From Chloranthus sessilifolius (lineage: Eukaryota > Streptophyta > Magnoliopsida > Chloranthales > Chloranthaceae): a stretch of DNA of 64,000 nucleotides. The stretch's first letter is position 1; the number at the start of each line of letters is the position of its first letter. Under the pieces are notes generated by a model that was not told the origin of the DNA, searched no databases, and saw only the letters and a list, made by a program, of their open reading frames with translations. Made by a program: the position numbers and the translations under genes. Location: positions 68,281,604 to 68,345,603 of the forward strand of contig CM037587.1 in assembly GCA_021018995.1 (NCBI GenBank). The letters are read 5' to 3'. Positions 22,410 through 33,744 of the stretch are shown here, piece by piece.

Positions 22410-23113
22410 AGAGGCCTCCCTCTTCCTTAAGGGTTAGAAAAAATTGGAGGTTAAGGATTTGGAGCCCAAGAGAGAACCCTAGTGAGAGAAAGTGCACTCA
22501 TTTTCCAGAATTCCAGCAAGCTTAGTTCATCTTTTCCAATCCATTTTCACCATTAGATCACTCCCTTTAGCTAAAACCTAGCCTTTGGCCTTACCCTACA
22601 CTTCCTATTTTATTGAATCCTAGCATTAGAACCCATTTTCACACCATTTAAGCCATTAGAAGCATGCCAAATCGAAGACCTTCCACAGTGCAACAAGGGC
22701 CCGTGAGCTCCGGCTCACCCCTCTCTTCCTCTACCTTCTTGGTGTCTCCTCCGTCCAAGGATTCAAGCCTTTACGCCGCTGAAATTTCGGTTTGGCTCAA
22801 AGCTTGATAGGACCGTATTGCCTTCGGGCAAGGGGAAGCTCTGTCCTTTTTATTTTTATTTTGGCCATAAATAAAGACCGCTACGTGCAGGTTGATCGGG
22901 TGCCTAAACCCTTCCCGATCGATAACCGAAGCCCCTACCCTAAAGCCTTTGGCAAAGACCGGTAAATCAGAGTCATATTTAGCACTTCGGTGCTCAAAAT
23001 ATCGATTTGAAGGTTTCCCGGGTCACCAAAAGCTCCGGGTGGTGACTCTACATTTTCATTAAAAGGCGAGCGCATTGCCGCGACGGGTTTGAGAGGATCT
23101 ATGGTCGCACAGA

Positions 23114-23131
23114 TGGCGACTCTGCTGGGGA
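23114..23131 (+). other. E3 primer-binding site
   Basis: TGGCGACTCTGCTGGGGA, two bases after the LTR. It resembles the TGGCGACTC... primer sites of Tat/Ogre elements (tRNA-Arg is the usual assignment). The exact tRNA could not be checked. Confidence 0.75.
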
Positions 23132-23269
23132 ATTCACCCTAGCGCTTCCCCTCTTGTTGGCCTTTCCTTTTATTTTGTTATTTTACTAACCATGGCTGTT
23201 TTTTGTTCTAATTTGCTGCTATTTTTTGTTATTTATTGTTGTTTTTACTAACGTACTCACCCCTACGAT

Positions 23270-23440
23270 TCAGTCTTTTAAGTGCCTTAGCCGTTTGGCG
23301 GGCTTACTTGCGCCTTAAATTTCAGCTTTTACGATTCTAGTCATTTAAGCCGCCTTAGCCGTTTGGCGGGCCCGCTCGCATTTATTTTCACGTCATTTAA
23401 ATTTCGGTCATTTACAAGCCTTAGCCGTTTGGCGGGTCTA
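23270..23440 (+). repeat. Leader tandem repeat with GCCTTAGCCGTTTGGCGGG
   Basis: Three tandem-like units of about 60-70 bases, each containing CCTTAGCCGTTTGGCGGG followed by a CTTGCGC/CTCGCAT box, near 23286, 23350 and 23417. Position in the leader makes an RNA structure or packaging role possible but unproven. Confidence 0.6.
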
Positions 23441-23940
23441 CTTGCGCACTTTATTTCGGTCATCATATTTCACCTTTGAACGCTGGCCCGTTGAGGCGGC
23501 ACGGGCTTGTCATCCCCGACCCGATTTTGGACTTAATTTCACTCCCCTATAAAAATTTGTAATTAAAAGTGAATCAACAGTATGGGGACATAATTGAATT
23601 TATTTTTGCATTTTTGGGTAGTTTTCGGGGGGTTTAGGCACAAATACAATTTACCCAGTTCCCAGTAAGGCGGCAGCCCTAGTGGTGATGATCCTGAAAA
23701 GAACCACCCCTTCTAGTACCTGAGAAGGCGCTTGCGCCGGAGGTATATCGGTTGGGTTGCCAATTCCGATCAAGTCAGAAACCCGCATTGGTGAGCGTAG
23801 AAAACCCAAAATTCAGTCGTGTATCCCTAGGAAAGCGGAAAGGAGGGACCCGATAACATACATACAGCCTCCCGGAGCATTTCTCCCAGAAACCGGTTCA
23901 AAGACCCACATTCTTGCATCCTTTATCAAAGAGAACCTTT

Positions 23941-24085
23941 TGCCGGCGTATAGAATATATCGCCCTTAAAAAAACCCATTTACCAGGCGTATATAATATA
24001 TCGCCCTGACCATCAGATTTAAGCGGTATATATATATCGCCTTGACCAAATCTATACTTTTTTGGTTGGCGTGCATAATATATAC
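23941..24085 (+). promoter_or_regulatory. E3 leader copies of the LTR palindrome
   Basis: GGCGTATAGAATATATCGCC, GGCGTATATAATATATCGCC, GCGGTATATATATATCGCC and GGCGTGCATAATATATACGC, roughly every 35 bases, 0.55-0.7 kb upstream of the gag start. Confidence 0.65.
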
Positions 24086-24639
24086 GCCCACTATCTTGAA
24101 AGCGGACTTGAGGCCCAACCCACCACCCCAATTCCCCGATTAGCGGTATTAGTGTCCACGGTAGCCTCCCACATTCTCTAACATCCAATATGCCCCCGCC
24201 CAGTCAAAAGAAGGCGACTTCTTATTGATTTGCTCCGGGGGATCGGGTCATTTGCGTGGATTCCCTCGCCTTCAATAGAACTAAAGGGTTCCCTTTCGCT
24301 TCTTCCGAAGTGTGTCGGATCCCGCCGTGGGACCTACCAAAGGTACATATATCACTCGAAACGGGAGTCGACCCTGGGCACCAGGTCATCATTCATCTAA
24401 GTAGAGGGGAGTTAATTGAAATTTGAAAAAAAGAGAGAAAGAAAATCCTCATCTTAAAAAAAAATCCACCTTAAAAAAAAAAAAACAATCAAAATCAAAA
24501 ATAAAAAATAACAACAAAAAATTCACTTTTCAAAAACAAAAAATCAAATCAGCATCATTTTTCCAAAACCCAAAAAAAAAACCAAAAAAAAAAAAAAAAA
24601 AAAAAACACAAAGAAAAATAATAAAAAATATACCTTGGT

Positions 24640-26145
24640 GTGACCGTCACTACGGCGACCTCAAACCCGGCAAGTAGGAGAAGAACCAGGAAGGTATTTG
24701 GCCCTTATCCGCGACATCAATACAACACTCGTCAGCGGATCATGTCAAGAGTCGATACATCCCCATCGTCATCCCCTTCCCATTCCCGTATAGGAGAAGA
24801 CCCAATCTCCGACACCTTCACCCAAACCAGGTTCGATATCACGGGCCCATTTGGGGCGCCCGTGTTCACCTCCACCTCATCCCCTTCCCTTACATTCTCC
24901 CAACATACCCCTTTTTCATCCCCTACTGAAACCCCTCATTTCCCAACCGATCCTTACATCCCCATCTCCCATCCAAACACCATTACCGCATCCCCATACT
25001 TCCAAAGACCCCCCAGGGAGTCCCATCCCCCGCCTACTTCCCACGTTCCATCCCTCTCATCACCCATGCCCCCAACACCCTACATCCCCTCCACCCCATC
25101 TCACATACCATTCCCACCACATGGCCCCTCCACCTCCCAACCTACCCCCCATTTGCGGGTCATGCCCAATTTCCCCCAACCACCTCCATCCTTAAGTGAT
25201 CCATCACCCCCAATCTCACACCTGATTCCATGCCCTCGATGGAGGACATGAGAACGATGTATGCCCTGTGGGCTGCTTCTCGCAACCCTACCTCTCAAAC
25301 CCCGCATCCAAATTTCCAAAACCTCCATACCCCATTCCCTCCTAACCATGCCCAACCACCCATCGTCCATACCTCCCAAAATCCCCCACCTCAATTCCAG
25401 ACCCAAACCCACACAAATCCATGGGCCCCAGCCCAAACACCTCTAGAGACATGGGCCCAGGCCTAAAACCCTCAAAACCCATGGGCCCAAGCCCAAGCTT
25501 ATCAAGCCCAGGCCCCAGCCCAAACACCTCCAAACCCATGGGCTCAAGCCCAAACCCACCAAACCCAGGCCCAGACCCAAGACCCTTAAAACCCATGGGC
25601 CCAAGCCCAAGCCCATCAGACACAGGCCCAGGCCCAAAACCCTCAAAACCCATGGGCCCAAGCCCAAGCCCACCAGACCCAGGCCCAAGTCCAAGCCCCC
25701 AGGGCGCATGGACCCAAACCTACCAAACTCAAACCCAGGGTCCATGGATCCAAACCCAGCCCCCTCATGCCCCAGTAGCCCAAACTCAACAAGGCCCATT
25801 GGCCCAAAGTCATATTAATCCCCACACCCAGGCCTAGGGCCCGTTGATTCGAGCCTTCCAAAACCATCAAACCCAAATCCCTCAAACCCAAGGCCCATCC
25901 GCCCCCGCTCATCAAAGCCCATTCACTAACCCCATACCCCCCCACCAATACCCTTCATTCACCTATACCCCTTACGCCCCCATCCCACCTCCAATGGGAA
26001 ATCCAATCCATCCCATTCCTCAAAACCACAACATCCCACCACCTCAATCACACCCCCATCACTCCCAGAACGTACACCCAACTCAGCACATCACTTACCC
26101 ACAAAACGCTCACCCATTTATCCCTTCTCATCCCCTACAAACCAT
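24640..26145 (+). pseudogene. gag: E3 gag N-terminal region, proline-rich, with minisatellite
   Basis: ORF 24640-25251 starts MTVTTATSNPASRRRTRKVF and holds HQYNTRQRIM, like the N-terminus of Tat Gag proteins; the rest is Pro/Ser-rich. A frame change leads to 25230-25466 (MPSMEDMRTMYALWAA, also seen in Tat Gags), then 25421-25837 and 25844-26191. Within 25421-25840 a C-rich minisatellite built on a GGCCCAAGCCCAA core encodes repeated MGPSPSP units. Because the DNA is a simple repeat, long ORFs appear on both strands; only the plus strand links to Gag. Probably a disordered Gag extension, now frameshifted. Confidence 0.6.
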
Positions 26146-28211
26146 ATGGCCCCACCAAGTCATCCAACCCATCACCCCCAAGTCCAAATAGCAGAGCTCG
26201 CCGCTCACCAATACCACGACCAACAGTACGAGGAGGATGAGATTCGCAACAGTGGAGGAATTGCCAGTTTTAACCCTCCCGGGCCCACCATCATCACGCC
26301 TAGGGTCAAACCAAATCAGGGGAAAGCGGCCCCTGCCACAGCCTCAAAGGAACCAGAGCAGTTGAAAGAACAGATAGATAGAATACAGAAGCAACTGATG
26401 AAGATGGGAGGAATGAAACTACACTCAATGGACTTTTCAAACTTATGTCTGTTCTCTGACGTCCCCCTGCCACAGAAATTCAAGATGCCATCATTTGATA
26501 AGTATAATGGCACTGGCAACCCCATCGCCCACTTGAAATCTTACTACGGGGATATGTGCCAGTATGGTGGAGATGAACGACTCCTCATCAAAGTGTTCCA
26601 GAAGAGTTTGACTGGCCCAGCACTGAGATGGTTCACATCCCTGGAGCCGTCTATGATAAAAAATTGGAAAGACCTGACACGATTATTTCAAGAACAATAT
26701 GTCTATAACATGGACATAAAACCAAGGAAGTCGGACTTGGCCCGATTAAAGCAAAGACATGATGAAACATTCAGTGCTTACATGGGGAGGTGGAGGGCCT
26801 TAGCTCGGGTAACTCATCAGATTCGATGATGAGCGATTGAATTGATAACTAAGGAGCCCTCCATCATCGTGAGATTTTTAGTATATCGGCCATCAAGTTT
26901 TTTGATCTGGTCCAAAACGCCAATGTCGTTGCGAAGATGCCATTAGAGAGGCGAGGTTAGGAAGGAATGTAACGGGCCACCGGTTGAAAAGTCGAACCAG
27001 GAATTAAAAGAAGACCAGGGACAGAGGTACAGAACATTGTTTACCCCCAGGCCAATACCAACGCCCCCTGATACAACTCCAGGTTACACAACCACCCCCG
27101 ACCCGTTTCGAGCAAGTATCAAGGCCAAGCAACGGCCCAAGAGCCCCGTTTACCCTTGAATAGATGAAAGCATGTTTTGAACGAGTATTCACCCCGTTGG
27201 GGCAATCCTTGAGTGTCTTACTACCCGTGTAACTACAGAAAGGCCTGGTCAATTTACTCCAACCTTGCCTGCCACCCCACCCAATACCAAGGAATTATGA
27301 TCCGAATCTGCATTGCAATTTCCACCAGGGACCCTACGGACTGGTGCTTCTCGTTAAAGCACGCGGTCTAAGATTTGATAGAGGCGGGAAAGATCATACC
27401 CCCGCCATTTCCCCAAGGGCAGAACCAGAATATCCATCAAGCCCCTCTACCACCGCACCCAGGTGGCCCCAGGCCTAACATACATTGGATAGAGGAAGAA
27501 GAAGAAGAGTTTGACCCTTCAAATTATATTAGCAATCAGGAGGAATTTTCACTCCCCAGGCCGAACAAAGATGAACTATTTGTTGGGGTGATCAAGCCAC
27601 TGTATCTTGTCAATTATTTTCCCACACCAGCTTGCCAAGAGGAGCCCTTAGATTTAGGGCAGTATTTTTCTACCCCCGCTCCCGCCTATCAAATCCAAAC
27701 GGGCACAGCCCCGCCGCAATCATGCACATATCCACCCCACGCCCAATTTACCCCATACACCCCTCCGTCACACATAAATCATCTTGTTCCTTACGCAATT
27801 CTGCCATCCCCATATTATCCTACCCCATACACACCCTCAAGTCCCTCCGCCCAATACATTACTCCGCCATCCCCAAGTTACCCCATTCCATACACACCTT
27901 CAAATCCCACCACCCAATTTACCCCATACACCTCTCCATCGCCCCCGAATTACCCCATTCCATGCACAACTCCATCATCCCCAATCTATCCCATTTCATC
28001 TACTAACCCCTCATCATCCCACCATGCCACAAACCCTTTATACCCCCCCATTCCACCCACTACCCCGTCATATCCAAACCATCCCGCTCAACGCACAACT
28101 TCATCGCCCTCAATTTACCCCACTTCATCCACAAACCCATCACCATCCCATCAGAGCTCCCCATATACAAACCCTTCATAACCCTATCACCCTGCGCCCA
28201 CCACACCTCAA
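26146..28211 (+). pseudogene. gag: E3 gag capsid core and proline-rich tail, broken
   Basis: 26146-26829 encodes a coiled-coil lead-in (EQLKEQIDRIQKQLMKMGG) and the capsid core (FDKYNGTGNPIAHLKSYYG, FQKSLTGPALRWFTSLEP, FQEQYVYNMDIKP). TGA at 26827-26829 ends it. 26830-27374 is riddled with stops but still shows the DWCFSLKHAV/DLIEAGKI block near the nucleocapsid. 27375-28181 continues with NKDELFVGVIKPLYLVNYF, then a long Pro/Ser/Thr/Tyr-rich repeat tail. I see no intact CCHC zinc knuckle; one half-conserved Cys stands in DWCFSLKH. Confidence 0.75.
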
Positions 28212-29648
28212 ATGTCTCCCCATCCCTCTAGCCGAGTCACACTCCCGCCATCCCTTCGCTATTTTGGCCCCAACCCAACTCCACCGCCACCCGGACAGGC
28301 AACCCCTCAACCAATCCCCTCATCACCCAATCACCACTGGTCCTACCATGCCAAGGTAACACCAGTACAAGCCCCCTCCGTGCCCATGACTCAAATTCTG
28401 TCAATTCCCCCCACTACCATTCCACCCCCCGTTGGAGTTAACCTGGTCGAACCCGAGAAACCAGTATATCCGGCCCAATCCTCCCCGGAATCCTCACACA
28501 CTCCATTTCTCATCCCAAAACCTGCTTATGACCCGCATCAGGTACCATTGAGCTATGAACAGACAGACATGAATGCCGGGCGCAACCAAGAAGAGGCTGT
28601 TGAATTCGTTACCCGATCGGGCCGGATTTCTGTCCAACCAGAAGCATCAGGGGCAGTCAGAGGAGAGGAAAAGAAGAAAGAACATGCCACAGGAAATCCC
28701 TTTGAAAAAATGGCCACGAAACATATACTGGAGACACAGCTCAAGAGAACACCCGCACACATTACTGTGTGGGATTTGTTAATCACGTCTCCACTCCACT
28801 TTCAAGCCCTAATGGGAGAGCTCAAGGACGCGCATGTCTCCACCCATGTAACTCCAGATGAAGTAGGGGAAATAATAGGGCAAGTGTTGGCCCCAAACGC
28901 CATCTCTTTCACCGATACAGACCTATCGATCGAGGGGAATGACCATTCTAAACCCCTGAATATAACAGTGGAAGTAGGGAATTTAGTGGTACCGTTGGTC
29001 CTGATCGACAACGGGTCGGCGCGGAACGTATACCCTCTAAGGATGACAATCAAAATTGGGGCGAACCCCGACACCTTCCGACCATCCATATCAAGCGTAC
29101 GGGGATTCGACAACACTAGAAGGGAAATCATAGGAGAAGTAGACCTTGACCTGATCCTCGGACCGCAAACCTTCACCACCCCCTTTCAAGTAATGGACAT
29201 CAAGTCTACCTTCAATCTGCTGTTGGGCCGGCCGTGGATACATAAGCTCGGAGCAATACCATCTACTCTGCACCAAAAGCTCCGATTCATCTCAGAAGGA
29301 AAAATTGTCACCATCATAGGTGAGAGCAGAGAGGACATGGGGAAGAGCGCTCTGCACATTGAGAATTCGAAAGTGCTGAACATACTGCACACAGCTGAGG
29401 ACGTCGATCTCCACCGATTTGAGTATGACTTCTCAGGTGTTACCCTCGAACCAACTGAAAAGACCCCGGATAAAACTGGAGGAGGAATGGACGCAGCTGT
29501 GTTCATGCTCCACAGATGGGGCCATCAAAAAGGGAAAGGACTGGGCCCACGCCTTCAAGGAAGAAGAGACCCCATCAAGGCCAAGGGGCAACAAACTAAA
29601 TTCGGCTTAGGCTATAGGCCCAGAGAAGAGGAAGTCAGAGAAGCCTAG
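28212..29648 (+). CDS. E3 aspartic protease with G-patch domain (fragment of gag-pol)
   Basis: A 478-codon open frame. Residues about 1-140 are Pro-rich. About 255-400 hold the retropepsin: active site VPLVLIDNGSARNVYPL (Tat proteases have DNGS where others have DTGS) and LLGRPWIHKLGAIPSTLHQ near the end. About 430-475 is a G-patch (FMLHRWGHQKGKGLGPRLQG...FGLGY), a nucleic-acid-binding module found after the protease in Tat elements and some retroviruses. It would process Gag-Pol in the particle. The start is arbitrary because the gene normally continues from gag. Best-preserved coding segment of E3. Confidence 0.85.
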   Translation: MSPHPSSRVTLPPSLRYFGPNPTPPPPGQATPQPIPSSPNHHWSYHAKVTPVQAPSVPMTQILSIPPTTIPPPVGVNLVEPEKPVYPAQSSPESSHTPFLIPKPAYDPHQVPLSYEQTDMNAGRNQEEAVEFVTRSGRISVQPEASGAVRGEEKKKEHATGNPFEKMATKHILETQLKRTPAHITVWDLLITSPLHFQALMGELKDAHVSTHVTPDEVGEIIGQVLAPNAISFTDTDLSIEGNDHSKPLNITVEVGNLVVPLVLIDNGSARNVYPLRMTIKIGANPDTFRPSISSVRGFDNTRREIIGEVDLDLILGPQTFTTPFQVMDIKSTFNLLLGRPWIHKLGAIPSTLHQKLRFISEGKIVTIIGESREDMGKSALHIENSKVLNILHTAEDVDLHRFEYDFSGVTLEPTEKTPDKTGGGMDAAVFMLHRWGHQKGKGLGPRLQGRRDPIKAKGQQTKFGLGYRPREEEVREA

Positions 29649-29654
29649 GAAAAG

Positions 29655-30474
29655 ATGAGAGCCGCAGCAGCCGCCAAGGCCAGAGGAATCATCTTGGAAG
29701 AGGAACCTCACGCTCGCCCCCACATCCGTGAAACCTTTGTGAGCGCCGGGGTAGTAAAAATTGATCTGAATGGGGAGACGAGGGTAACCCCACATAAGCC
29801 TACTTCAATCCACCCCACCAATCCCTACATCATCCCCCCAGACTTCGAAATGGACTTAGCCGCCCTTTCCTTGTTTGAGGAAGAAGTTCCCCGATCCACC
29901 CCTCACTCCAGCACCAACCACTCTGGGCCCCTCCTAGCCGTAGCGGACAAGGTCCCGGAGGATCCCTCTATAAATATGTTGAGGGAAGAAATGCAAGAGC
30001 CTACCGATGCCGCTCCCGATCAAAGAGGTAAAGGCCAAGTCTCGCAGGTGAGTAACTGGGCATCCTTGCCCCAACTCTTGAGAGCCGCCAAATGCCATGA
30101 AAATGGCACCGACGCTCCAAAAAAAAACAACCTGTAAAAAGTGAGGTTAGCCTCTGGACCACTCTACCTTGTATATATAAAGATCCACCTCGCCAGGGGC
30201 TGACCTCCGAAAAAATACAAAAGATCATAAAAATAGAAAAAATACCAATTCCAAAAATATTGTCCTTTAAAATTCCCAATAAAATTAAAATCAATGTCGT
30301 GATACCCGTCCCATGTGAAGCCAACCCTTCCCTGTAGAAATACAAGAAGAGGTAGGAGTCACGAATCTGGACGAGGAAGGCCAAACCGACGAGCTCCCTA
30401 ATGAGCTCCTCAAAAAATTTACCGATTTTGAGCATGGCCCTACCCCGATCGTCGAAGAGACAGAGGATGTCAAT
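29655..30474 (+). pseudogene. E3 linker between protease and RT
   Basis: 29655-30137 is open (ETFVSAGVVKIDLNG, then PDFEMDLAALSLFEEE), the usual Tat linker. 30138-30474 breaks into other frames, though DFEHGPTPIVEETEDVNLG is readable near 30425-30480 and matches E4's minus-strand copy near 46210. No catalytic motif. Confidence 0.6.
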
Positions 30475-32385
30475 TTGGGCACCACAGAGGCCCCCAGAAT
30501 CACCAAAATCAGAACGTCGCTATCCCCTACGGAGAGGGAAGGTATGATAGACTTCCTTCGGTCATACCAAGACGTCTTCGCATGGTCGTATGAGGACATG
30601 CCTGGTTTGGATACCGATCTGGTTGAGCATGAGTTGCCACTCTACCCCGATGTTAAGCCGGTGAAACAGAAGCTGAGACGACTCCGACTCGAATGGATGT
30701 TAAAGGTGAAGGATGAGGTCATTAAACAGAATGACGCAGGTTTCCTCATGGTATCCAAGTACTCGCAGTGGCTAGCCAATATCGTCCCCGTACCAAAGAA
30801 GGATGGAAAGGTTTGAATGTGTATCGACTTCCGAAATCTCAACAAGGCGAGCCCTAAGGATGATTTCCCACTACCACACATCGATATCTTGGTCGATAAC
30901 ACCGCAAAACATGGAATGCTCTCATTTATGGATGGATTCTCAGGATACAATCAGATAAAGATGGCAGTGGTTGATCACGAGAAGACAACGTTCATTACCC
31001 CCTGGGGAACCTTCTGCTACAAGGTAATGCCATTCGGGCTGAAGAATGCTGGGGCAACCTATCAAAGAGCAATGACGGCCTTGTTCCACGACATGATGCA
31101 CCGAGAGATCAAAGTATACGTCGATGACATGATTGCCAAATCGCCAGAAAGGGAGGACCACTTGATAAACCTGCAGAAGCTATTCGAGAGGTTGAGAAAA
31201 TATAGATTGCGGTTGAATCCCTAGAAATGCGCGTTTGGCGCTATGTCCGGAAAGCTATTGGGCTTTATTGTTAGTAGGAGAGGGATCGAGGTCGATCGGA
31301 CCAAGATCAAGACTATCACTGAGATGCCGCCACCATCTACAGAGAAGGAAGTCAGAGGCTTTTTAGGCAGGATCCAGTATATCAGCTGATTCATCGCACA
31401 GTTAACTCCGATATGTGCACCAATCTTCAAGCTGTTGAGGAAGGACTCACCAGTTGAGTGGAATGATGACTGCCAGGCTGCATTCGACAAGATTAAAGGT
31501 TATCTCCTGAAACCTCCGGTATTGGTACCGCCTGTACCTGATAGACCCCTGATAATGTACTTGTCCACGACTGAGTTTTCCATGGGCTGTGTGTTAGGAC
31601 AGCATGATGAGACGGGAAGAAGAGAGCAGGCCATCTATTACCTAAGCAAGAAATTCACTGATTACGAGACGCGCTATTCTCATCTTTAGAAAGCATGCCT
31701 GGCGCTCGTTTGGGCTACTCAGAGACTTCGACACTACCTGTTATCCCAGGCCATTCTACTTCTAGCACGGATGGATCCGTTGAAGTACCTATTTGAGAAA
31801 GCTGCTCTCACTGGCCGAACCGCACGTTGGCAACTACTCCTATCCGAGTTTGACATTACTTATGTCACCCATAAGTCGATTAAGGGGAAAGCACTCGCCG
31901 ATCATCTTGCTGAGAACCCTCTACCGGACTATGAGCCTCTAAGGACCGAATTCCCTGATGAAGACATTTTGTTCATGACCGACGAGGATACAGAGGAAAC
32001 GGAGGAGCCCTGGGTAATGCGCTTCGATGGGGTATCGCATGTTGAGGGCTAAGGAGTTGGCGCCATTCTTATCTCGCCGAAAGGATCCCATATACCCATC
32101 TCAATCAAATTGAACTTCCCATGCACCAACAATATGGCCGAGTATGAGGCCTGTACAGCTGGTTTACAGGCAGCTCTTGATCTAAATATAACTCACCTTA
32201 GGGTCTTTGGAGATTCACAGTTAATTATATGCCAAACCAACGGGGATTGGAAGACCAAGGATGAGAAACTGATCCCATACCATGAACATCTGGAGGATTT
32301 GATAACTTGCTTTGAGGAAGTCACCTTCTCTTATGTGCCATGAGTAAGAAATCGGTTTGCTGACGCCCTGACCACCCTGGCCTCT
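30475..32385 (+). pseudogene. pol: E3 reverse transcriptase and two RNase H domains
   Basis: One frame throughout, with stops at 30814 (TGA), 31222 (TAG), 31387 (TGA), 31687 (TAG), 32050 (TAA) and 32341 (TGA); CGA or CAG is expected at several of these. RT motifs: MCIDFRNLNKASPKDDFPLP, FMDGFSGYNQIKM, MPFGLKNAGATYQRAM and catalytic YVDDMIAKS. First RNase H: YLSTTEFSMGCVLGQ ... REQAIYYLSKKFTDYE. A second, archaeal-type RNase H follows (MRFDGVSHVEG ... NNMAEYEACTAGLQAAL ... VFGDSQLI), with D, E and D present. The dual RNase H is a hallmark of Tat. No frameshift is needed in this stretch; only substitutions inactivate it. Confidence 0.9.
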
Positions 32386-33744
32386 ATGGTCGAGATTCCA
32401 TATGGAGTGGTGATGAAGCCGATCATGATAGAGCAGAGGAATGAACCGGCTTTCTATCACCTGATCGAAGGACCTACGGAGATAGAGGACCAACCACCCT
32501 GGTTCTCAGACATCAAGAATTTCCTCGAGACCTGCACTGTCCTAGAAGGAACATCAAAGGTAGACAAACGTACCATCCAGCGATTGGCAACAAACTATGT
32601 CATCTGCGGCGATCTCCTGTATAGACGGTCTCACGACAATATTCTACTCCGATGCCTAACCCAGAACGAAGTGAATGAGATCATGAAGGAGATTCATGAA
32701 GGGGTCTGCGGAGCCCATGTCAGCGGTCACATGCTTGCTAAGAAAATTCTAAGGCAAGGATACTTTTGGCCTACTTTGGAGACTGATTGCTGCAAGCACA
32801 TACAGAAGTGCTACAAATGCCAAGAGCACTCCAGCTTAATACACGCTCTGGCCATTGACTTACACAGCATGGCCACTCCTTGGCTGTTCGCCACCTGGGG
32901 TCTCGACGTCATCGGCAAGATCAATCCTAAGGCTTCCAATGGACATCAATTCATCCTCGTCGATGTGGAATACTTTACAAAATGGGTAGAGGCGGCCTCC
33001 TATACGAGCATTAAGGCTAGTCATGTTGAGAAGTTCATCAAGAACAACATCATTTGCAGATTCGGCATACCCAAAGATATCATCACTGATAATGGCACTA
33101 ATTTCGCTAATAGGCGCATCCGGGCCTTGTGTGAGCGGTTCAAGATCAAGCATCATCGTTCATCCCGTCTGTGCCTCGGAATGGAGCGAGGAGGCAGCCA
33201 ACAAAACTCTGATCCGCATCCTGGAGAAGATGGTAGTTACTTACAGAGATTGGAGTGAGAAGTTACCCTTCGCACTTTGGGCCTATAAAACGTCTATCCG
33301 CACCGCAACAAGGGCAACACCATTCTCCCTTGTGTATGGGACCGAGGTCGTGCTACCACTGAGGTCGAGGTACCGTCGCTCTGTATCCTTTTGGAATCCC
33401 ATCTACCTGAAGCGGAGAGGGAAAGAGCCCGTTTTGAACAACTAGACTTGATTGACGAGAAAAGACTCCTAGCCTTATGCCACACTCAGGTCTATCAGAG
33501 GAGAATTGCATGTGCTTACAATAAGCGCGTCCGCGGCCGAGATCTGAAGGTAGGAGACACTGTACTGAAGAAAAATTTTCTGTCTCTCCACGTTGATCCG
33601 AGAGGGAAGTTTAGGCCAAATTGGGAAGGACCCTACGTCGTCCGAGAGGTTCTACCAGGATATGCCGTTCGCCTCGCCACCATGGACGGAGACCACTTTC
33701 CTGAGCCCATCAACGCTGGATACCTCCGTAAGTTCTACTCATAG
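32386..33744 (+). pseudogene. E3 integrase, frameshifted
   Basis: 32386-33258 holds the zinc site (HEGVCGAHVSG, then CYKCQEH) and the core with D in WGLDVIG and D in IITDNGTNF. A frameshift near 33150-33165 destroys the segment before the catalytic Glu; the frame resumes at EEAANKTLIRILEKM (33185 on) and again at 33391-33744 (ERARFEQLDLIDEKRL, GKFRPNWEGPYVV). Ends with TAG at 33742-33744; no chromodomain. In E4's copy the PQTN box before the Glu is intact, so the damage is private to E3. Confidence 0.87.

Larger units (their letters stand above)
21519..23111 (+). repeat. E3 5' LTR
   Basis: 1593 bp, TGTAGACACC...GTCGCACA, nearly identical to 37648-39232 with scattered substitutions and a few small indels (notably near 21552-21575). 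TATA box at 22401-22409; palindromes at 21905-22125. Confidence 0.95.
23132..24639 (+). other. E3 leader before gag, with palindromes and A-rich tract
   Basis: 1.5 kb without a credible ORF. 23270-23440 holds three repeats of a CGCCTTAGCCGTTTGGCGGG-type unit. 23941-24085 holds four degenerate copies of the LTR palindrome. 24420-24625 is A-rich with long A runs that force a meaningless Lys-rich reading frame. Confidence 0.6.

Noticed and set aside
23270..24085. CRISPR-like array (repeats and palindromes with spacers)
   Set aside because: Plant retrotransposon context, variable repeats, irregular spacing and no cas genes; explained as element leader repeats.
24423..24677. Lys-rich plus-strand ORF
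   Set aside because: Produced by A-rich runs in the E3 leader; not a protein-like composition.
25101..25948. Long minus-strand Gly/Leu-rich ORFs opposite the gag repeat
   Set aside because: They are the complement of a C-rich minisatellite; three-base-compatible repeats keep several frames open. No domain and no link to neighbouring coding sequence.
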